The translations under genes and the position numbers were made by a program. A stretch of DNA of 64,000 nt, taken from Megaustenia siamemsis (lineage: Eukaryota > Mollusca > Gastropoda > Stylommatophora > Ariophantidae). The notes beneath the pieces are model-generated. The model worked only from the letters and a program-made list of their open reading frames with translations, was not told where the DNA came from and did no database searches. Numbering within the stretch: position 1 is the first letter of the stretch; every line of letters begins with the position of its first letter. Where the stretch lies: the NCBI GenBank assembly GCA_032433765.1, contig JAVIAB010000073.1, positions 63,568,199 through 63,632,198 on the forward strand, written 5' to 3'. Of the stretch, positions 43,430 to 55,182 are shown in pieces.

Positions 43430-43610
43430 TCTTATCAGAAACCAAGAGGAAGACCCAGAAGAAGATGGATAGATGCAGACATGTAACAACAAAGAAAAAT
43501 CACTAATTCAGACAATTCGAGCAGCTCAAAAACGACAAATGATATAAACCACGACACCTTTTAGGTACCAGTGAAAAGAGAAAAGAAGAAAAGAAGAAGA
43601 TTCTTATCAG
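43430..43610 (+). mobile_element. LINE C-terminal scrap
   Basis: Text KPRGRPRRRWIDADM then broken IRAAQKRQM-like sequence; the R-G-R-P-R-x-x-W block is the usual LINE C-terminal signature. Very short. The sequence to 43780 shows nothing else. Confidence 0.5.
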
Positions 43611-43779
43611 ATTATTACTTATCAGTGTATGAAAAAAAAATTTTTTTGCAGTATATTCTATTTCATAAACCAGAGGTGCATATACAATTGTTCATATGTA
43701 GATAAAAAGTCCGTTTATTTCATAAGATATGTGCATTAATTTTTGTTGAATACACTGCTTTCATAAACCTCTTCCTATA

Positions 43780-44215
43780 ATTGGAAATCATTGGAATGCC
43801 GGTCTATATGGCGGATAGGCGGCAAAAAACCATTGAGGTCTTGAAAAAGTGTTCTTTGCTGCAGTTTTCTTATATTCTAAGTTCGGCTTGCTGCTGAAGC
43901 TACTGAGTTTAGTGCTCTGTTCGTGAACTGTATGTTTCATCCGGATTGTGTTTCGATAGTCCGACTACTTACGCTGAATTATGATCGTTTGAAGATGAAC
44001 AATTCATCTGCGTTCACTTTTGGTGCCGCTTGGCACTGCGTCTTTTGACGTGTGCTCTACTGCTATGATGGGGACTGCTACTGCCTTTCTTTGTTTGGAT
44101 CCTTCAATGAGATGAGATGTTAATTCGGTTGATTCCACTGGCTCGAGAGGGTGAGCTATTATGGATTTTAATTTGTTTGCAGTGATACCGGGGCCTTCGA
44201 CAAACCATAACCAGT
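43780..44215 (+). repeat. R1 copy, right half
   Basis: Matches 4800-5220: TATATGGCGGATAGGCGGCA to GTGATACCGGGGCCTTCG. More diverged than the copy at 46695. Confidence 0.75.
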
Positions 44216-44219
44216 ACCC

Positions 44220-44873
<654 letters not shown>

Positions 44874-45120
44874 TCATCATCAAGTACCGGGCCTACTGGC
44901 GTAGGTGATCATGTCTCTCCACAACTTTCGATCTCGACAGTTCTTTATCATTTCTGTTGTTGACCTTCTGCCAAGCCATTCTCTTAAGCTGTCTGGTAAT
45001 TTCTCTCTTTGCTTCCTTCTATCTCTTCGTCCCTCAATTTTTGCAGTTGTTACAATATATTCCAGTTGTTCTCTTCTCATTACTTGGCCAAAAAATGATG
45101 ATTGTTTCTTCCTAATATTG
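44874..45120 (-). mobile_element. RTE-b LINE 3' end
   Basis: Antisense, ATC-repeat tail at 44873-44882. The frame 44880-45080 reads MRREQLEYIVTTAKIEGRR and LREWLGRRSTTEMIKNCRD. It joins an RTE-a fragment at 45120. Confidence 0.8.
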
Positions 45121-45520
45121 GTCTTGGTCTGCCACTTTTACCTTGTATTTTTCCCTCAAGGATTACTTTTAGTAGGCTGTTGTGTCTTTTAACATGCCCC
45201 AAAAATCTCATTTGTCTTGTTCTAATTGTGTTTAATAGTTCTCTTTTTATTTTTAGTTGTTTTAAAATTTCATAATTTGTTTTCTTTTATTTCCATCCAA
45301 TTCTACCTATTCTCATATAAATCCACATTTCAAAAGCTGCAAATTTTCTGTTCTGTTTTCTTGTCCAATGTTCATGTTTCTGCACCATACAGGAATATAG
45401 AGAAGATGTAATATGTTGCTATTCTTAGTTTTAGCCCTGGTGTTATTTGTTTTGATGTTATAGTATACTTTTCATGGCATTAAAATTACTGTATGCCATT
45501 CCTATTCTTTTCAAGTTTCC
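45119..45520 (-). mobile_element. RTE-a LINE 3' part
   Basis: Antisense match to about 52225-52620 of the full-length copy (C-terminal region, IRTRQMRFLGHVKRHN-type text), truncated at both ends. Confidence 0.8.
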
Positions 45521-45974
45521 AAATGTTTCCCAAACTATTCATCTCTGATTTCTGCTTCTACTGCAAACATCACTCGAGATGTTAAATTATCAAAACAAAT
45601 AAAAAAAAAAACAGTGGTATAACGTATATATGACTTATAAATAAAATAAAACGGCATGTTTTTCTTAACAAAAACAAAGGTCAAAGACAACCAACCACCC
45701 CTCCCCCTAAAACAAAACAAAACAAACCAGCATTTGTATTCTTTGCATGCTACGGTTTTAATTATGTTTGCAAATTTCAGCATTGAATCAAATGAGATCT
45801 AAAAAATAATTTAACAAAACAGTTATACATTGTCCGTCGTCATAAATAAGACTATGAATGGTGATAAATCACAAAGACGAAACAAATACAATAAAAAGGG
45901 AACATAGTTTAATGTGCCTAATAAAATAATATATTTTATTGAGTTTGCGCGACTCCGCCCAGAACGCTAAAAAA
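45521..45974. other. No gene recognised
   Basis: AT-rich with short A runs. Open frames here have no motif. Confidence 0.45.
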
Positions 45975-46695
45975 AAAAAACTCAAACAAAATGTTACAAA
46001 AAGGGAACACCCTGCATACTTAGGAGTAAATCTTAACCAACAAATGAACCTGAAGAAACAAGTAGACAAAAATGAATTAAGAAGGCAACACGAAAAACTA
46101 CAACTTATAAAAAGCCTTTCTAGTACTATAGCGAGTAGACAAAGAAATTTAGATGGCTCTGTTATGGAACATGGTAGCGCGTTACTTGTGACATGGAGTA
46201 AAACTACCAATATAACACTAGAGAAGACCCAAAACAGCGCACAACGGCTCATGACCATCTAGATGACTATGGCTCATCATTGGCGCAATGAGGACTGATT
46301 ACCCTAATTGCGACATGCGAAACACATTGCAATATACACGTAGAACATGTAGAGACAAAGAGAAATAAGGTCACTATAACTAAACAAGGAATCAAGCATT
46401 CTCGATTTTGTAGCATGTCTAGAACATGCAAGAGAAGAACGGTCTACCTGAGAAACGTTTACAAACATAGAGTCATTAAATATTTACGGACATGTTCGGA
46501 GCGCAATGATAATGACCCGCAAATAACTCATTAATGATTAAAGAACTGCAACCTAGTGTGAATTATATAAACCCAGAAATTTGTACATATATGTATGACA
46601 GAACATATAAAAATATTTAGATGACTATGGCTCATCAATGGCGCAATGAGGACTGATTACCCTAATTGCGACATGACATGCGAAACACATAATCT
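45975..46695 (+). mobile_element. I-type LINE fragment with duplicated 3' segment
   Basis: The frame 45939-46262 reads HPAYLGVNLNQQMNLKKQV, KLQLIKSLSSTIASRQRNL and ALLVTWSKTTNITLEKTQN: the post-RT segment of an I-type LINE. A 68-75 bp block (GATGACTATGGCTCATCA..., then GCGACATG) is present at 46258-46325 and again at 46617-46690, 359 bp apart. Confidence 0.6.
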
Positions 46696-47165
46696 ATACA
46701 TAAAAAAAAAAATATGACGATCATCATTTTCAGGAGAACGTGAACTTCCGGTCAATATGGTGGATAGGCGGCAGGAACCGCTGAAGGCAATGTCTGAAAA
46801 GTGTTCCTTGTTGCAGTTTCCTCATATTCCAAGTCCGGCTTGTTGCAGGAGCTACTGAGTTAAGTGCTCTGTGCACACCGTGAGCTGTGTGTTTCATCCG
46901 TTTTGATCATGCTCCGATATTCGAATTGTTTACGATGAATGCTGATATCGTATGACAGGAACAGTTGGCCGTGTTCACTCTCTGTGCGGTTTCGCCTTAT
47001 GTCTTTTGGCGTGTGCTGAGACTGCTATGGTGGGGACTACAGCTACCTTTCTTTGCTTAGGAGATGTGTTAGCAATTCGGATGATTCCACTGGCACGGGC
47101 GGTTGAGCAATTATGGATTTCAATTCGTTTGCAGTGATACCGAGGCCTACCATAACCAGATAACC
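46696..47165 (+). repeat. R1 copy, right half, well conserved
   Basis: From ATGACGATCATCATTTTCAG to GTGATACCGAGGCCTACC, matching 4785-5218. It holds GAACTTCCGGTCAATATGG intact. Confidence 0.8.
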
Positions 47166-47649
47166 AGATAACCAGGCTGGTAGTTCCTATTTTGAATTTG
47201 GTGAACATGTGATTTCTCATTCTATTGTGGCCTGTGCGTAGGCGAAGTATGATGACTTGATTATTAAGGAATGAGAATTTTCCAACCTAAAACAAATTAT
47301 CAAATAGCTGCCACATTCTGTTGCTAAGGACGCATTCTTGACCGGTAGAGATAAATGTTGTGTCCAATGAGTGCCTCCCACTATTTCTCAGTCAACCAAT
47401 CATACATTCAAACACAATTGGAAGCTAATTGCGCATGCGCTGAACTCATCTCTATGGGACTTAAAACTGGCATTCCTTGTGTATGAAATCGGTTTCAATA
47501 AATCTTGTACAAAATGGTATGGGTATGAATTGTGTATTATTGTTGTTATAACTATACTCTATTAAAAGAAGAAAAAAAAACAGATATGCGCAGCCTATAC
47601 TAAGAATACACTTAAGAATTACATTAATTATTAACATTAACCCATCATC
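47166..47649. other. No gene recognised
   Basis: AT-rich spacer with no shared repeat. The short frame 47371-47565 has no motif. Confidence 0.45.
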
Positions 47650-48245
47650 ACAATTAATTAAGTATCAAACCTGCTGGCGTGTGTGTAGAGTGTAGGGTAG
47701 CGTGCCGTAGGTTAGGTGATCATCAATGATCGTGTCTTTTGTCTCTCACTCCACAACTTCGATCTCCGGACACTCCGGCCGGTCAGCTATTTACTTTACC
47801 ATTTCTGTTGAATTTCTGCCAAGCCATTCTCTTAAGCTGTCTGGTATCTTTTCTCTTTTCATACCTCTATTCTATCACTATCATCTCTTTGTCCCTCAAT
47901 TTTTCTAGTTGTCAGAAGAATATTTTCCAGCTGTTCCGACTGTTCCATCACATTTTAAGGCCAACAATTACAATGATGATTGTATTGTTTGTTTCTATTT
48001 GGAAATTAACTCTCTTTTTTGCTTTGGGCTCTTTCAGAACGTTTTCAATACTCTTCTTAGATGTCTATATTCTATGGCTTTCTCAACATTCTGTAAAACC
48101 ACATTTCTATTCTACAGCCTCCAGTGATTTTCTTGTCTGGTGTTCTTTTGTCCATGATTCACATCCATATGTTAAGACTCACTGGATAACATGATTTAAG
48201 AACTCTTTATTTTTTTCTATTGTCAAAATTATCAACTGTTTCCTC
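47650..48245 (-). mobile_element. RTE-b LINE 3' part with many small duplications
   Basis: Antisense. It follows the RTE-b 3' end (CTGCCAAGCCATTCTCTTAA, the SSFFGHVMRRE-coding region, and so on) but with repeated short insertions such as doubled TCATC, CTATTC and GATCATCAATGATC, so frames are destroyed. Confidence 0.7.
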
Positions 48246-48324
48246 TAGACTCTCTGCTGTTGGTGCATAAACTAACTTGTATTAGATTAATATCTATTAT
48301 TGGCTTACCATTCAATTACAATTC

Positions 48325-48512
48325 AAACTGTGCAATCCATTTTTGACAATAGAAACGAGTAAAAGAGTTCTTAAATGTTATGTAGAGCCAGTCTTAACAT
48401 GGATGTAAATCATGGACAATGGGACAACGAACAAGAAAATCAATGGAGGCTGTAGAAATATGGTTTTACAGGAGAATGTTGAGAATACCGTGGACAACTA
48501 AGAAGAGTGCTA
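48325..48512 (+). mobile_element. RTE-b LINE internal fragment
   Basis: Text from NPFLTIETSKRVLKCYVEP to WFYRRMLRIPWTTKKS, in the opposite orientation to the neighbouring fragment at 47650. Confidence 0.75.
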
Positions 48513-48554
48513 TACTATGTTGTACTTTAACCTGTTTTTGACCCACACATTGGC

Positions 48555-48835
48555 TAGTCAATCGTGTACTATTATTTTGTTTTGGATGCTTTAGTATTAG
48601 TTAGCTATGTAGGATTAATTTTATTTACTTACATATTTGTGTGTGTGTTTTTTGTTTGTTCCTGCTGAAGGCCTATTGTGCTGAAACGTTTAAATTTGTG
48701 TTGTCCACCAATTATGTAAAGCTTTTATCATGCCATTTTTTAAATTAAAAAAAATTTCTCCTTTGTATTCAGCTTTGCAGCAGCTCTGCAATTTTATGCA
48801 TTTATTTGAATTTCTTTGCCTTGACCCCTTATAGT
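48555..48835 (+). mobile_element. Penelope-like repeat, single-arm copy
   Basis: Matches the right arm and 3' flank of the element at 916-1365: ATTATTTTGTTTTGGATG, GGCCTATTGTGCTGAAACG, then the CAGCTTTGCAGCAGCTCTGC end to TTGACCCC. Its hairpin is mutated (GGCC/GTGC). Confidence 0.75.
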
Positions 48836-49164
48836 GTAATAGCTGTGATAGTGTATTGTAATGTTGTATTTGAGTGTTACACTGTTACAGTAACACAATG
48901 TGGATTTGAGAACAAAAACATGTTATTTATTAAATGTCCACTTACAAAATTAAAATGTATTTACATTTTTGTGTTCACTCCAGTAATCAATGATCAATCT
49001 GATCCAATAATCAAGTTATTTCTGGAAATAATATTTAAACAAAATTTCTTTAAGATAATGAACATAACATATACTCTTGCAACAAATGAAAGTTTTAAAT
49101 ATTTCTTTGTAATACCATATAGCAGATCAGCCCTAATGGCTAGTGACATCAGCTTATAGAGTCA
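48836..49164. other. No gene recognised
   Basis: An AT-rich 117-codon frame (48806-49159) overlaps the preceding repeat and has no known motif, so it is not called as a gene. Confidence 0.45.
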
Positions 49165-49335
49165 AGTGCTGGACTGAATCTCTCTCTCTGCGATCAGGAC
49201 TCAATCAGAGTAGGATTCCAGACTCTCTCATAAAGTTAGCTGTCTAAGTGATTCGATTGTCCCATATAGTTTCTCTTCCAGGGAGGTGGGTGTGGACCAC
49301 ATTGCTCTTCTCAGGTCTGTACTGGGGGAAATCGT
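49165..49335 (+). repeat. Repeat D copy with CT head
   Basis: TCTCTCTCTCTGCGATCAGG, then CTCAATCAGAGTAGGATTCC and CGATTGTCCCATATA, as at 44513 and 58833. The sequence from 49336 to 49516 shows nothing. Confidence 0.7.
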
Positions 49336-49779
49336 GTAGAACAGGACTGAATAAAACAGAAAGAAAATCATGAATATCAGACAGGACTAAAAATATGTTA
49401 AAGAGTATTTAAAAGAGTGATAAGAAGCTAAAATAATAATAACACTAGTCTACACATTTTCAAAAGATGTTTGCTTCAGAAATAAATTTTACCATTTTTG
49501 AATGATTTTGACATGCTGATAATAAAAATGAAAGTGGACTTCCGGTGTCATGGCGACTTCCTTTTGTCGTTTTTATAATTCGACTCTTGTTGATATATTT
49601 AAATGATTTACGCGACAGTCTAGTTGTGAAATAATGTGTTGCTATTCCACGTTTGATGTATATTTTACTTCTGACGGGTGGATGGACTGTGAACTTTATC
49701 GATATTTAAGTGGAATATGATTATTCTTCCTTTGTATCGTGTGTTCGCGGTTCAATAGGCAAGCACATGGTCCGACAAA

Positions 49780-50745
49780 ATGATGTCGTTAGCCGGGTGT
49801 GTTCAACCCGAATGTAAAAAGTCTGTGACGGTGGATGGGGCGGAGGAATTTAAAATAATCAACGGCCCAGAAAGCGAAAACAGTAAAGTGTGTGGTACAC
49901 ATGAGGCATATTCAGAACATGAAAGACGAATATGGCAGACCACCGTGAAAGAGATTGGAGCCTCATCACATAACAGTCCAAAGAAAGCCAAGGAGAGAAA
50001 TTCTAACTACTGTTTTAGGAACGAACTAAAAATAGCCACATGGAATGTTAGAACCTTATACCAATAAGGAAAGCTAGAAAATCTTATGATAGAAGCAGAG
50101 AGATTAAACATAGATATTTTAGGCATATCAGAAACAAGATAGAAAGAAAGTGGATACATACAAGACGATAAATATACATTTATTACTCAGGCAACAATAC
50201 AGAACACCAAAGAGGTGTAGGCATACTAATAAAACGAGAACTACAAAAATATATAAATACACAAGTGACATACAATGATAGGATGAAAATGAAGGCAAAG
50301 CCATTTGACATAGCAATAATACAGACATACGCGCCTACTCAAGACCATACAGATGAACAAATAGAAGCATACTATGAAATTCTAAATACAGTTATGAAGC
50401 TAGTGAAATCTTTAGACATCTTGATTGTAATGGGTGACATGAACGCAAAAATGGGAAAAAGCGGATATAAGACCATTATAGGAAATCATGGGTTAGGAAA
50501 AAGAAATGACAGAGGAGAAAGATTAATTCAATTTTGTGAAGAAAACAGGCTAATAATATGTAACACCTACTTTGAGTAAGAGAAAAGGAAATTATACACA
50601 TGGAAAAGCCCTGGAGATGGAAAGAGGAATCAAATAGATTATATAATGATAAAAGACAGATTACGGAACAGCATCAAGAAAGCCAAAACCTATCCAGGAG
50701 CAGATATTAATTCAGATCACAATCCTGTAATGATTAAAATAAAAA
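49780..50745 (+). pseudogene. Endonuclease region of RTE-a
   Basis: The ATG at 49780 opens MMSLAGCVQPECKKSVTVDG. Endonuclease motifs follow: NELKIATWNVRTLYQ, ILGISETR (metal-binding Glu), IIQTYAPTQDHTDEQ, VMGDMNAKMGK, WKSPGDGKRNQIDYIM and, near the end, INSDHNPVMIK with the catalytic S-D-H. Stops follow LYQ (50065-50067), SETR and TYFE (50577-50579), and one frameshift lies near 50190. Confidence 0.85.
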
Positions 50746-52749
50746 TCAAATTAAAGAGAAATAAACAAAATACTAATTCTGCAACAGCAATAGATACAAC
50801 AGCTTTAAATCAGAAAGATGTGAAAGAAACTTATACTATACAAGTAAAGAACACATATCAGAGGCTGCTAGAAGAAGGGATTGAGCAGTACAGAAGAGAA
50901 AATCCTGAAGAAAAAGTCACAACCAAATGGCAATGCATAAAAAACAGCATACAAGAATCCTGCATCACCTTACCCAAAAAGGAAAGTAACAAAAAACAAA
51001 AATGGATAACTGACAACATTTTCGAAAAAATGGAAGAGAGAAGACAAGCGAAAAACACTGCCAAATACAAGGAAATTGATAATGAAATACGAAAAATGTG
51101 CAAAAAGGCAAAAGAAGACTGGCTCAACCAAAAAGATGTCTAGAAATCGAAACAATGGAAAGTAAACAAAATTTAAGAGGAATGCACACAGAAATAAAAA
51201 GAATGACTAATAAAGACAAAAAAGCAGCAGGAAACGAATGTATTTGCAAACAAAGAGTGCTAACTGACAACAAAGATATAATTGAAAGATGGCAAGAATA
51301 CGTAACATAATTATTTAATGACGAAAGGGACAAAAAACCATTCATAAAATGTAAATCCAGCTATAAAATCCTGAAATCTGAAGTAGAAAAAGCTATAAAA
51401 ATAATGAATAAGGGAAAAGCAGCAGGACCTGACAATATACAGATAGAAATGATACAGGCACTAGAAGATTTTGGCATTGAAGTGATCACAGACATATGCA
51501 ATGACATATACCGCACAGGATACATACCAAATGAACTAAAAACATCAACTTTTATAGCATTGCCTAAAAAGAATGGTGCAGTTGAATGCAGCGATTTTAG
51601 AACAATAAGCCTAACACATTGATTGAGAACATTGATTGAAAAGTACACAGAAGTAAACAAACCAATATATGCCTGCTTCATAGACTACACCAAAGCATTG
51701 TTTAGATACACTATGAGCAACTTATAGACTGCCTAAAAGATATAAATCTGGATAACACAGACATACGACTGATATATAATTTGTATTGGGAGCAAACAGC
51801 AATAATAAAATATAACAAGAAGAACTCTACACCCATGGATATAAAAAGAGGAGTAAGACAAGGATGCATCCTATCACCAAGCTTGTTCAATTTATACACT
51901 GAGCAAATCTTTAAAAACATCAATGAGATGCCAGGCCTTAACATTAATGGGAAGATAATCAATAACCTAAGATATGCTGATGATACTGTTCTACTAGCAG
52001 AAAATCCTAAAGATCTACAACAATTACTTAATGTAATAAACATGACAAGCAAAAAATATGGACTGGATATGAATATAAAAAAGACTAAAACTATGATCAT
52101 AAACAAAGAAAATTCTCAAGAACTACAATTAAATATCAAAGTTGAAGGAATACATCTAGAGACAGTCCAAGCTACAACTATCTGGGACATACTATAACCA
52201 GTGATGGAAAATGTACAACTGAAATAAATAAAAGAATAGGAATGGCAAAAAGTAATTTCAATGCCATGAAAAATATACTAACATCAAAACAAATAACACC
52301 AGGGCTAAAACTAAGAATAGCAAAATGTTACATCTTCTCAATATTCCTGTATGTTGCAGAAACATGGACATTAGACCAGAAAACAAAACAGAAAATTGAA
52401 GCCTTTGAAATGTGGATTTATAGAAGAATAGGTATAATTTGATGGAAAGAAAAGAAAACAAACGAAGTTTTAAAACAACTAAAAATGAAAAAAGAACTAC
52501 TAAACACAATTAGAGCAAGACAAATGAAATTTTTTGGTTATGTTAAAAGACACAACAGTCTAATAAAAGTAATATTAGAAGGGAAAATACAAGGTAAAAG
52601 AGGCAGAGGCAGACCAAGACTAACATGGACGAGTAACATCAAAAGATGGACAAGTCAGCCTATGGCAATCTGCACCATCAAAGCAAGAGACAGAGTGGAA
52701 TGGCACTCCATGGTAGCCAACCTTCGATGCGGAGAGGGCACTCAATGAC
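50746..52749 (+). pseudogene. Linker, reverse transcriptase and C-terminus of RTE-a
   Basis: A Lys-rich linker (50760-51250) leads to NKGKAAGPDNIQIEMIQALE, LKTSTFIALPKKNGAVECS and DFRTISL. A short deletion precedes ACFIDYTKA. Then RRGVRQGCILSPSLFNLYT-like text and NNLRYADDTVLLAENPKD follow; the catalytic YADD codons are at 51973-51984. After that come KTKTMIINKENSQ, AETWTLDQKTKQKIEAFEM and the GKRGRGRPRLTWTSNIKRW, ARDRVEWHSMVA end, closing with TGA at 52746-52748. Stops at 51141, 51308 and 51620 and a frameshift near 52180 break it. Confidence 0.85.
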
Positions 52750-52767
52750 GATGATGATAATAAAAAT

Positions 52768-53089
52768 CATTATTTAATTCACAGGTTGACTCTTGTTTCT
52801 ATTATATAAAAAAATACCTCATATTAATGTGAACAATGCATGCCTCTTTAATTCTCATTGGTGAACAATTAGTCTTTTAACTCAGGCTTTATAAAAAAAT
52901 TGATGTTGAACTTATCTAATTGAGGTTCCAAAAATACAATTTGGGAAAAAACAACCACTATTGAAATTTCACATTTGTATCTTTTTCATCATAATTCAAT
53001 GGCTGTTGTCTTCTCATTTGTTTCTTGTATTAAAACATATTGGTGTTTTCTGTCACTGTCCAGAAATAACATACAAGCATTGAAAGGCT
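52768..53089. other. No gene recognised
   Basis: AT-rich flank of the RTE-a insertion. Confidence 0.45.
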
Positions 53090-53580
53090 CTATCTGCCCT
53101 GACACTTTGAATCTCCACCATGTTCATAGCTCTGCTCACAGTTTTATTTTGTAAGAAATTGAAGTGTAAGTGGAAGAAATTAATCTTGTACATATTACAG
53201 CCAAGTCTATTGTACATTAGACATTTTCTGTTGATCTGTTATGTTGTTGCCATTAATATTTTTTATCACTGACTGGAATGCAGCCTTTTTTTCTTCCCCT
53301 GCAACATGCAAAGGAACTCATCATCTGCTATAATTTTATGAATTTGGGGACCAACAAATACTCCCTCCTTTATTTTAGTGTCACTCAATCTTGAAAACTT
53401 TCTGATGAGGGACTGGAACGCTTCTCCTGTTTTATTCACTGCCATGGGATATTTTTTCACAAGACCTAACTTAATTTGCAAGGGTGGCAACAAAATCCTA
53501 CTGCTGTCCAGAAGTGCTGGATCCTCAACACTCTAGCTGCATATGTACAGCACCAAACTGATCCTGATCTCCCATTTTGG
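53090..53580 (-). pseudogene. Fragment of a dispersed, uncharacterised invertebrate element protein
   Basis: The antisense frame 53266-53493 reads LPPLQIKLGLVKKYPMAVNK, AFQSLIRKFSRLSDTKIKEG and VFVGPQIHKIIADDEF. I recognise this L-P-P-L-x-I-K-L-G-L...K-E-G-x-F-V-G-P-Q-I pattern from a protein present in many copies in arthropod and other invertebrate genomes and presumed mobile. Below it, broken text with WTVTENTNM and a basic KKQMRRQQ stretch fits the usual end of the same protein. The enzyme activity is not known to me. The copy is truncated and frameshifted. Confidence 0.5.
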
Positions 53581-53612
53581 AGCCATAATACAAATTGTAG
53601 GCTATCTTAATT

Positions 53613-53735
53613 CTATCTATCTATTGTCCTTTCGAGCCGAAGACGGCACATAGGGCAGAACCACAATCTCAAAAACAAAAACCTTGCGTGCCAAAATGGC
53701 ACATATTGCAGAGATCACTGCTCTAAAATCTATGG
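53613..53735 (-). repeat. Repeat M with short TATC tract
   Basis: Reverse complement of 20063-20160. TCTATCTATCTATTG precedes CTTTCGAGCCGAAGACGGCA, the same junction as at the GATA array, but with only about three repeat units. Confidence 0.8.
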
Positions 53736-54119
53736 CTTGTTTCCATAACAATACTTTTTACAATGACAGCTTGTCAAGCCATCGATCAACCTCCTTAGTT
53801 GCCTCTTACGACATTCCTGGAAGGTCACAGTGTCACTATTACTGAAGTCATATTTCATTTTTGTGAGATGAAAGTCACTTCACCACAAATATAGCAGAAC
53901 CTATTTTCTCTTTTTACACATGTCCAGGGCTTTTCTGAACTACATTTTATAGAGAAAGGAGCAAAAAATCTATACCAAAGCAATGCTGTTTAGTTATGTG
54001 AGCTAGGCTGTTTATGCAGAGCGCTGGTGGGCTCTAACATAGTTATGATTGCATCTTTTATTTCCAGTTCAGTCTTTTATTGGTCTTTGACAAAATTATG
54101 CAATCTGCCACTAAAGTTG
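53736..54119. other. No gene recognised
   Basis: No shared repeat or motif seen. Confidence 0.45.
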
Positions 54120-54222
54120 CATTTCACACATATCAGTCTTCTTTCCTTTCTCATTTGCCTTTCAGCCTTGGGGGGAGGTTAAATTTGCACTCTTTTGCAC
54201 TTCTATTGGCCTCTCCTGCAAC
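54120..54222 (-). mobile_element. LINE-d 3' scrap
   Basis: TCTTCTTTCCTTTCTCATTTGCCTTTCAGC matches 24808-24838, and the following 70 bp matches up to GGCCTCTCCTGC. Only the first 20 bases are quoted elsewhere; the match runs about 100 bp. Confidence 0.6.
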
Positions 54223-54253
54223 AGTGGATTCCACTTATAATGAGATCAGTTAT

Positions 54254-54539
54254 AACTAGAATCCTGTTAAAAAAAGTAAGTAAAGAGCCCCATCACGCCA
54301 AGTGGAATATAAGAAATATAGTGTTAATGACCATAATTTGTATAGACCTTCGGAACATGATTTTTTGAGTAATGTGGTCAGTATTATGCCTGTGCCGCTT
54401 TACTTTCTCAGAAAAAATCCGGTACCTATTTAAGGCTAGGTGAACCCTGAAGCCGTTGATCAGGATCGAACCTGACCTCTTGTCCTTTTTAGCCCAGTTC
54501 ACTAACCACTGAGCTATCGCAGCTCCAACTAAAATCCTG
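54254..54539 (-). mobile_element. tRNA-derived SINE, family S2, copy 1
   Basis: Antisense. The body 54267-54526 starts (- strand) GGAGCTGCGATAGCTCAGTG (box A region TAGCTCAGTGGTTA), with box B GGTTCGATCCT, then a body shared with copy 2 and a CTTTACTTACTTTTT tail. Flanks AACTAGAATCCTG (54254-54266) and AACTAAAATCCTG (54527-54539) are a 13-bp target duplication with one mismatch. Confidence 0.85.
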
Positions 54540-54866
54540 ATATAGCATAAATTAAAAAAAATCCCCCAATGTTTTATTTTTATTCTATATTTTAACACAT
54601 CTTTTATAATGTTATTACCAAATCTGCAAATTGGTTATAATGCATTTGTGAAATTTGCCTAGCCAAAAAAACAAAACAAAAAAACTTAAAGATGTGCACT
54701 TTTCTTGTCTGGAAACAAAAAACATACAGTAGAAGTTGTGGCTGTGGTTGGAGAAATGACTGGGCAGTGGCCTTTTGGCTTTCCTCATAAAGGCTAAACA
54801 TTGACGCACATATAATTCCCTACATGCTTATTAAAATCTATTCGCAAGTCAGTTAAATTTGTTGTC
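54540..54866. other. Leader region before the Tigger fragment
   Basis: AT-rich, possibly the 5' untranslated part of the Tigger element. No terminal inverted repeat was identified. Confidence 0.35.
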
Positions 54867-55170
54867 ATGGTGGCTTCCAGTACAGGCAAGAAACACAAGT
54901 ACATATCACTTGAAATGAAAATGCTGTTGATAGGGAAAGTGGACAAAAAGTTAAAATCAAAAGTAGAAATATGCAGTGAACATGATATTCCCTCATGCAC
55001 ACTACATACAATCATGAATGACAGAAACAATATTATGTCGGCGTTTACAAGTAGTACTTTTGAGTTAAATAGAAAGAAAATTAGGAAAGGAGATTACGAA
55101 GATGTTGACTGCTCTTTGTATACATGATTCTATCAAGCCTCCATGCAAACCTCCTTTTTTTCCCCACTGT
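54867..55170 (+). pseudogene. Tigger/pogo-type transposase, N-terminal fragment
   Basis: The ATG at 54867 opens MVASSTGKKHKYISLEMKM, LLIGKVDKKLKSKVEICSE, HDIPSCTLHTIMNDRNNI: the CENP-B-type helix-turn-helix of Tigger/pogo transposases. It then reads RKKIRKGDYEDVDCSLYT, stop, FYQASMQ, matching the start of the second DNA-binding helix bundle. It is cut at about 55170-55183 by an RTE-b insertion, and the DDE domain is not found downstream. Confidence 0.75.
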
Positions 55171-55182
55171 TACTTCTACTGC

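Larger units (their letters stand above)
49517..52767 (+). mobile_element. Full-length RTE-a LINE, 3.2 kb, with 13-bp target duplication
   Basis: The body 49530-52754 is flanked by TGATAATAAAAAT at 49517-49529 and 52755-52767. It has a 5' leader of about 250 bp opening with GTGGACTTCCGGTGTCATGG, a start codon at 49780, an AP-type endonuclease, a reverse transcriptase with YADD, a C-terminal R-G-R-P-R domain and a short ATG/ATA-repeat 3' tail. A 3.2-3.3 kb single-frame element with a trinucleotide tail is the layout of the RTE clade, hence the name; the clade needs a phylogeny. Several stops and frameshifts make it inactive. It is the reference for fragments at 1605, 6385, 14339/19287 and 45119. 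Confidence 0.85.

Noticed and set aside
48806..49159. 117-codon open frame as a host gene
   Set aside because: AT-rich, begins inside a transposable element, and has no motif, splice signal or homologue that I recognise.
54490..54526. Free-standing tRNA gene
   Set aside because: The tRNA-like head continues into a SINE body with tail and target duplication, and the same structure recurs at 55467.
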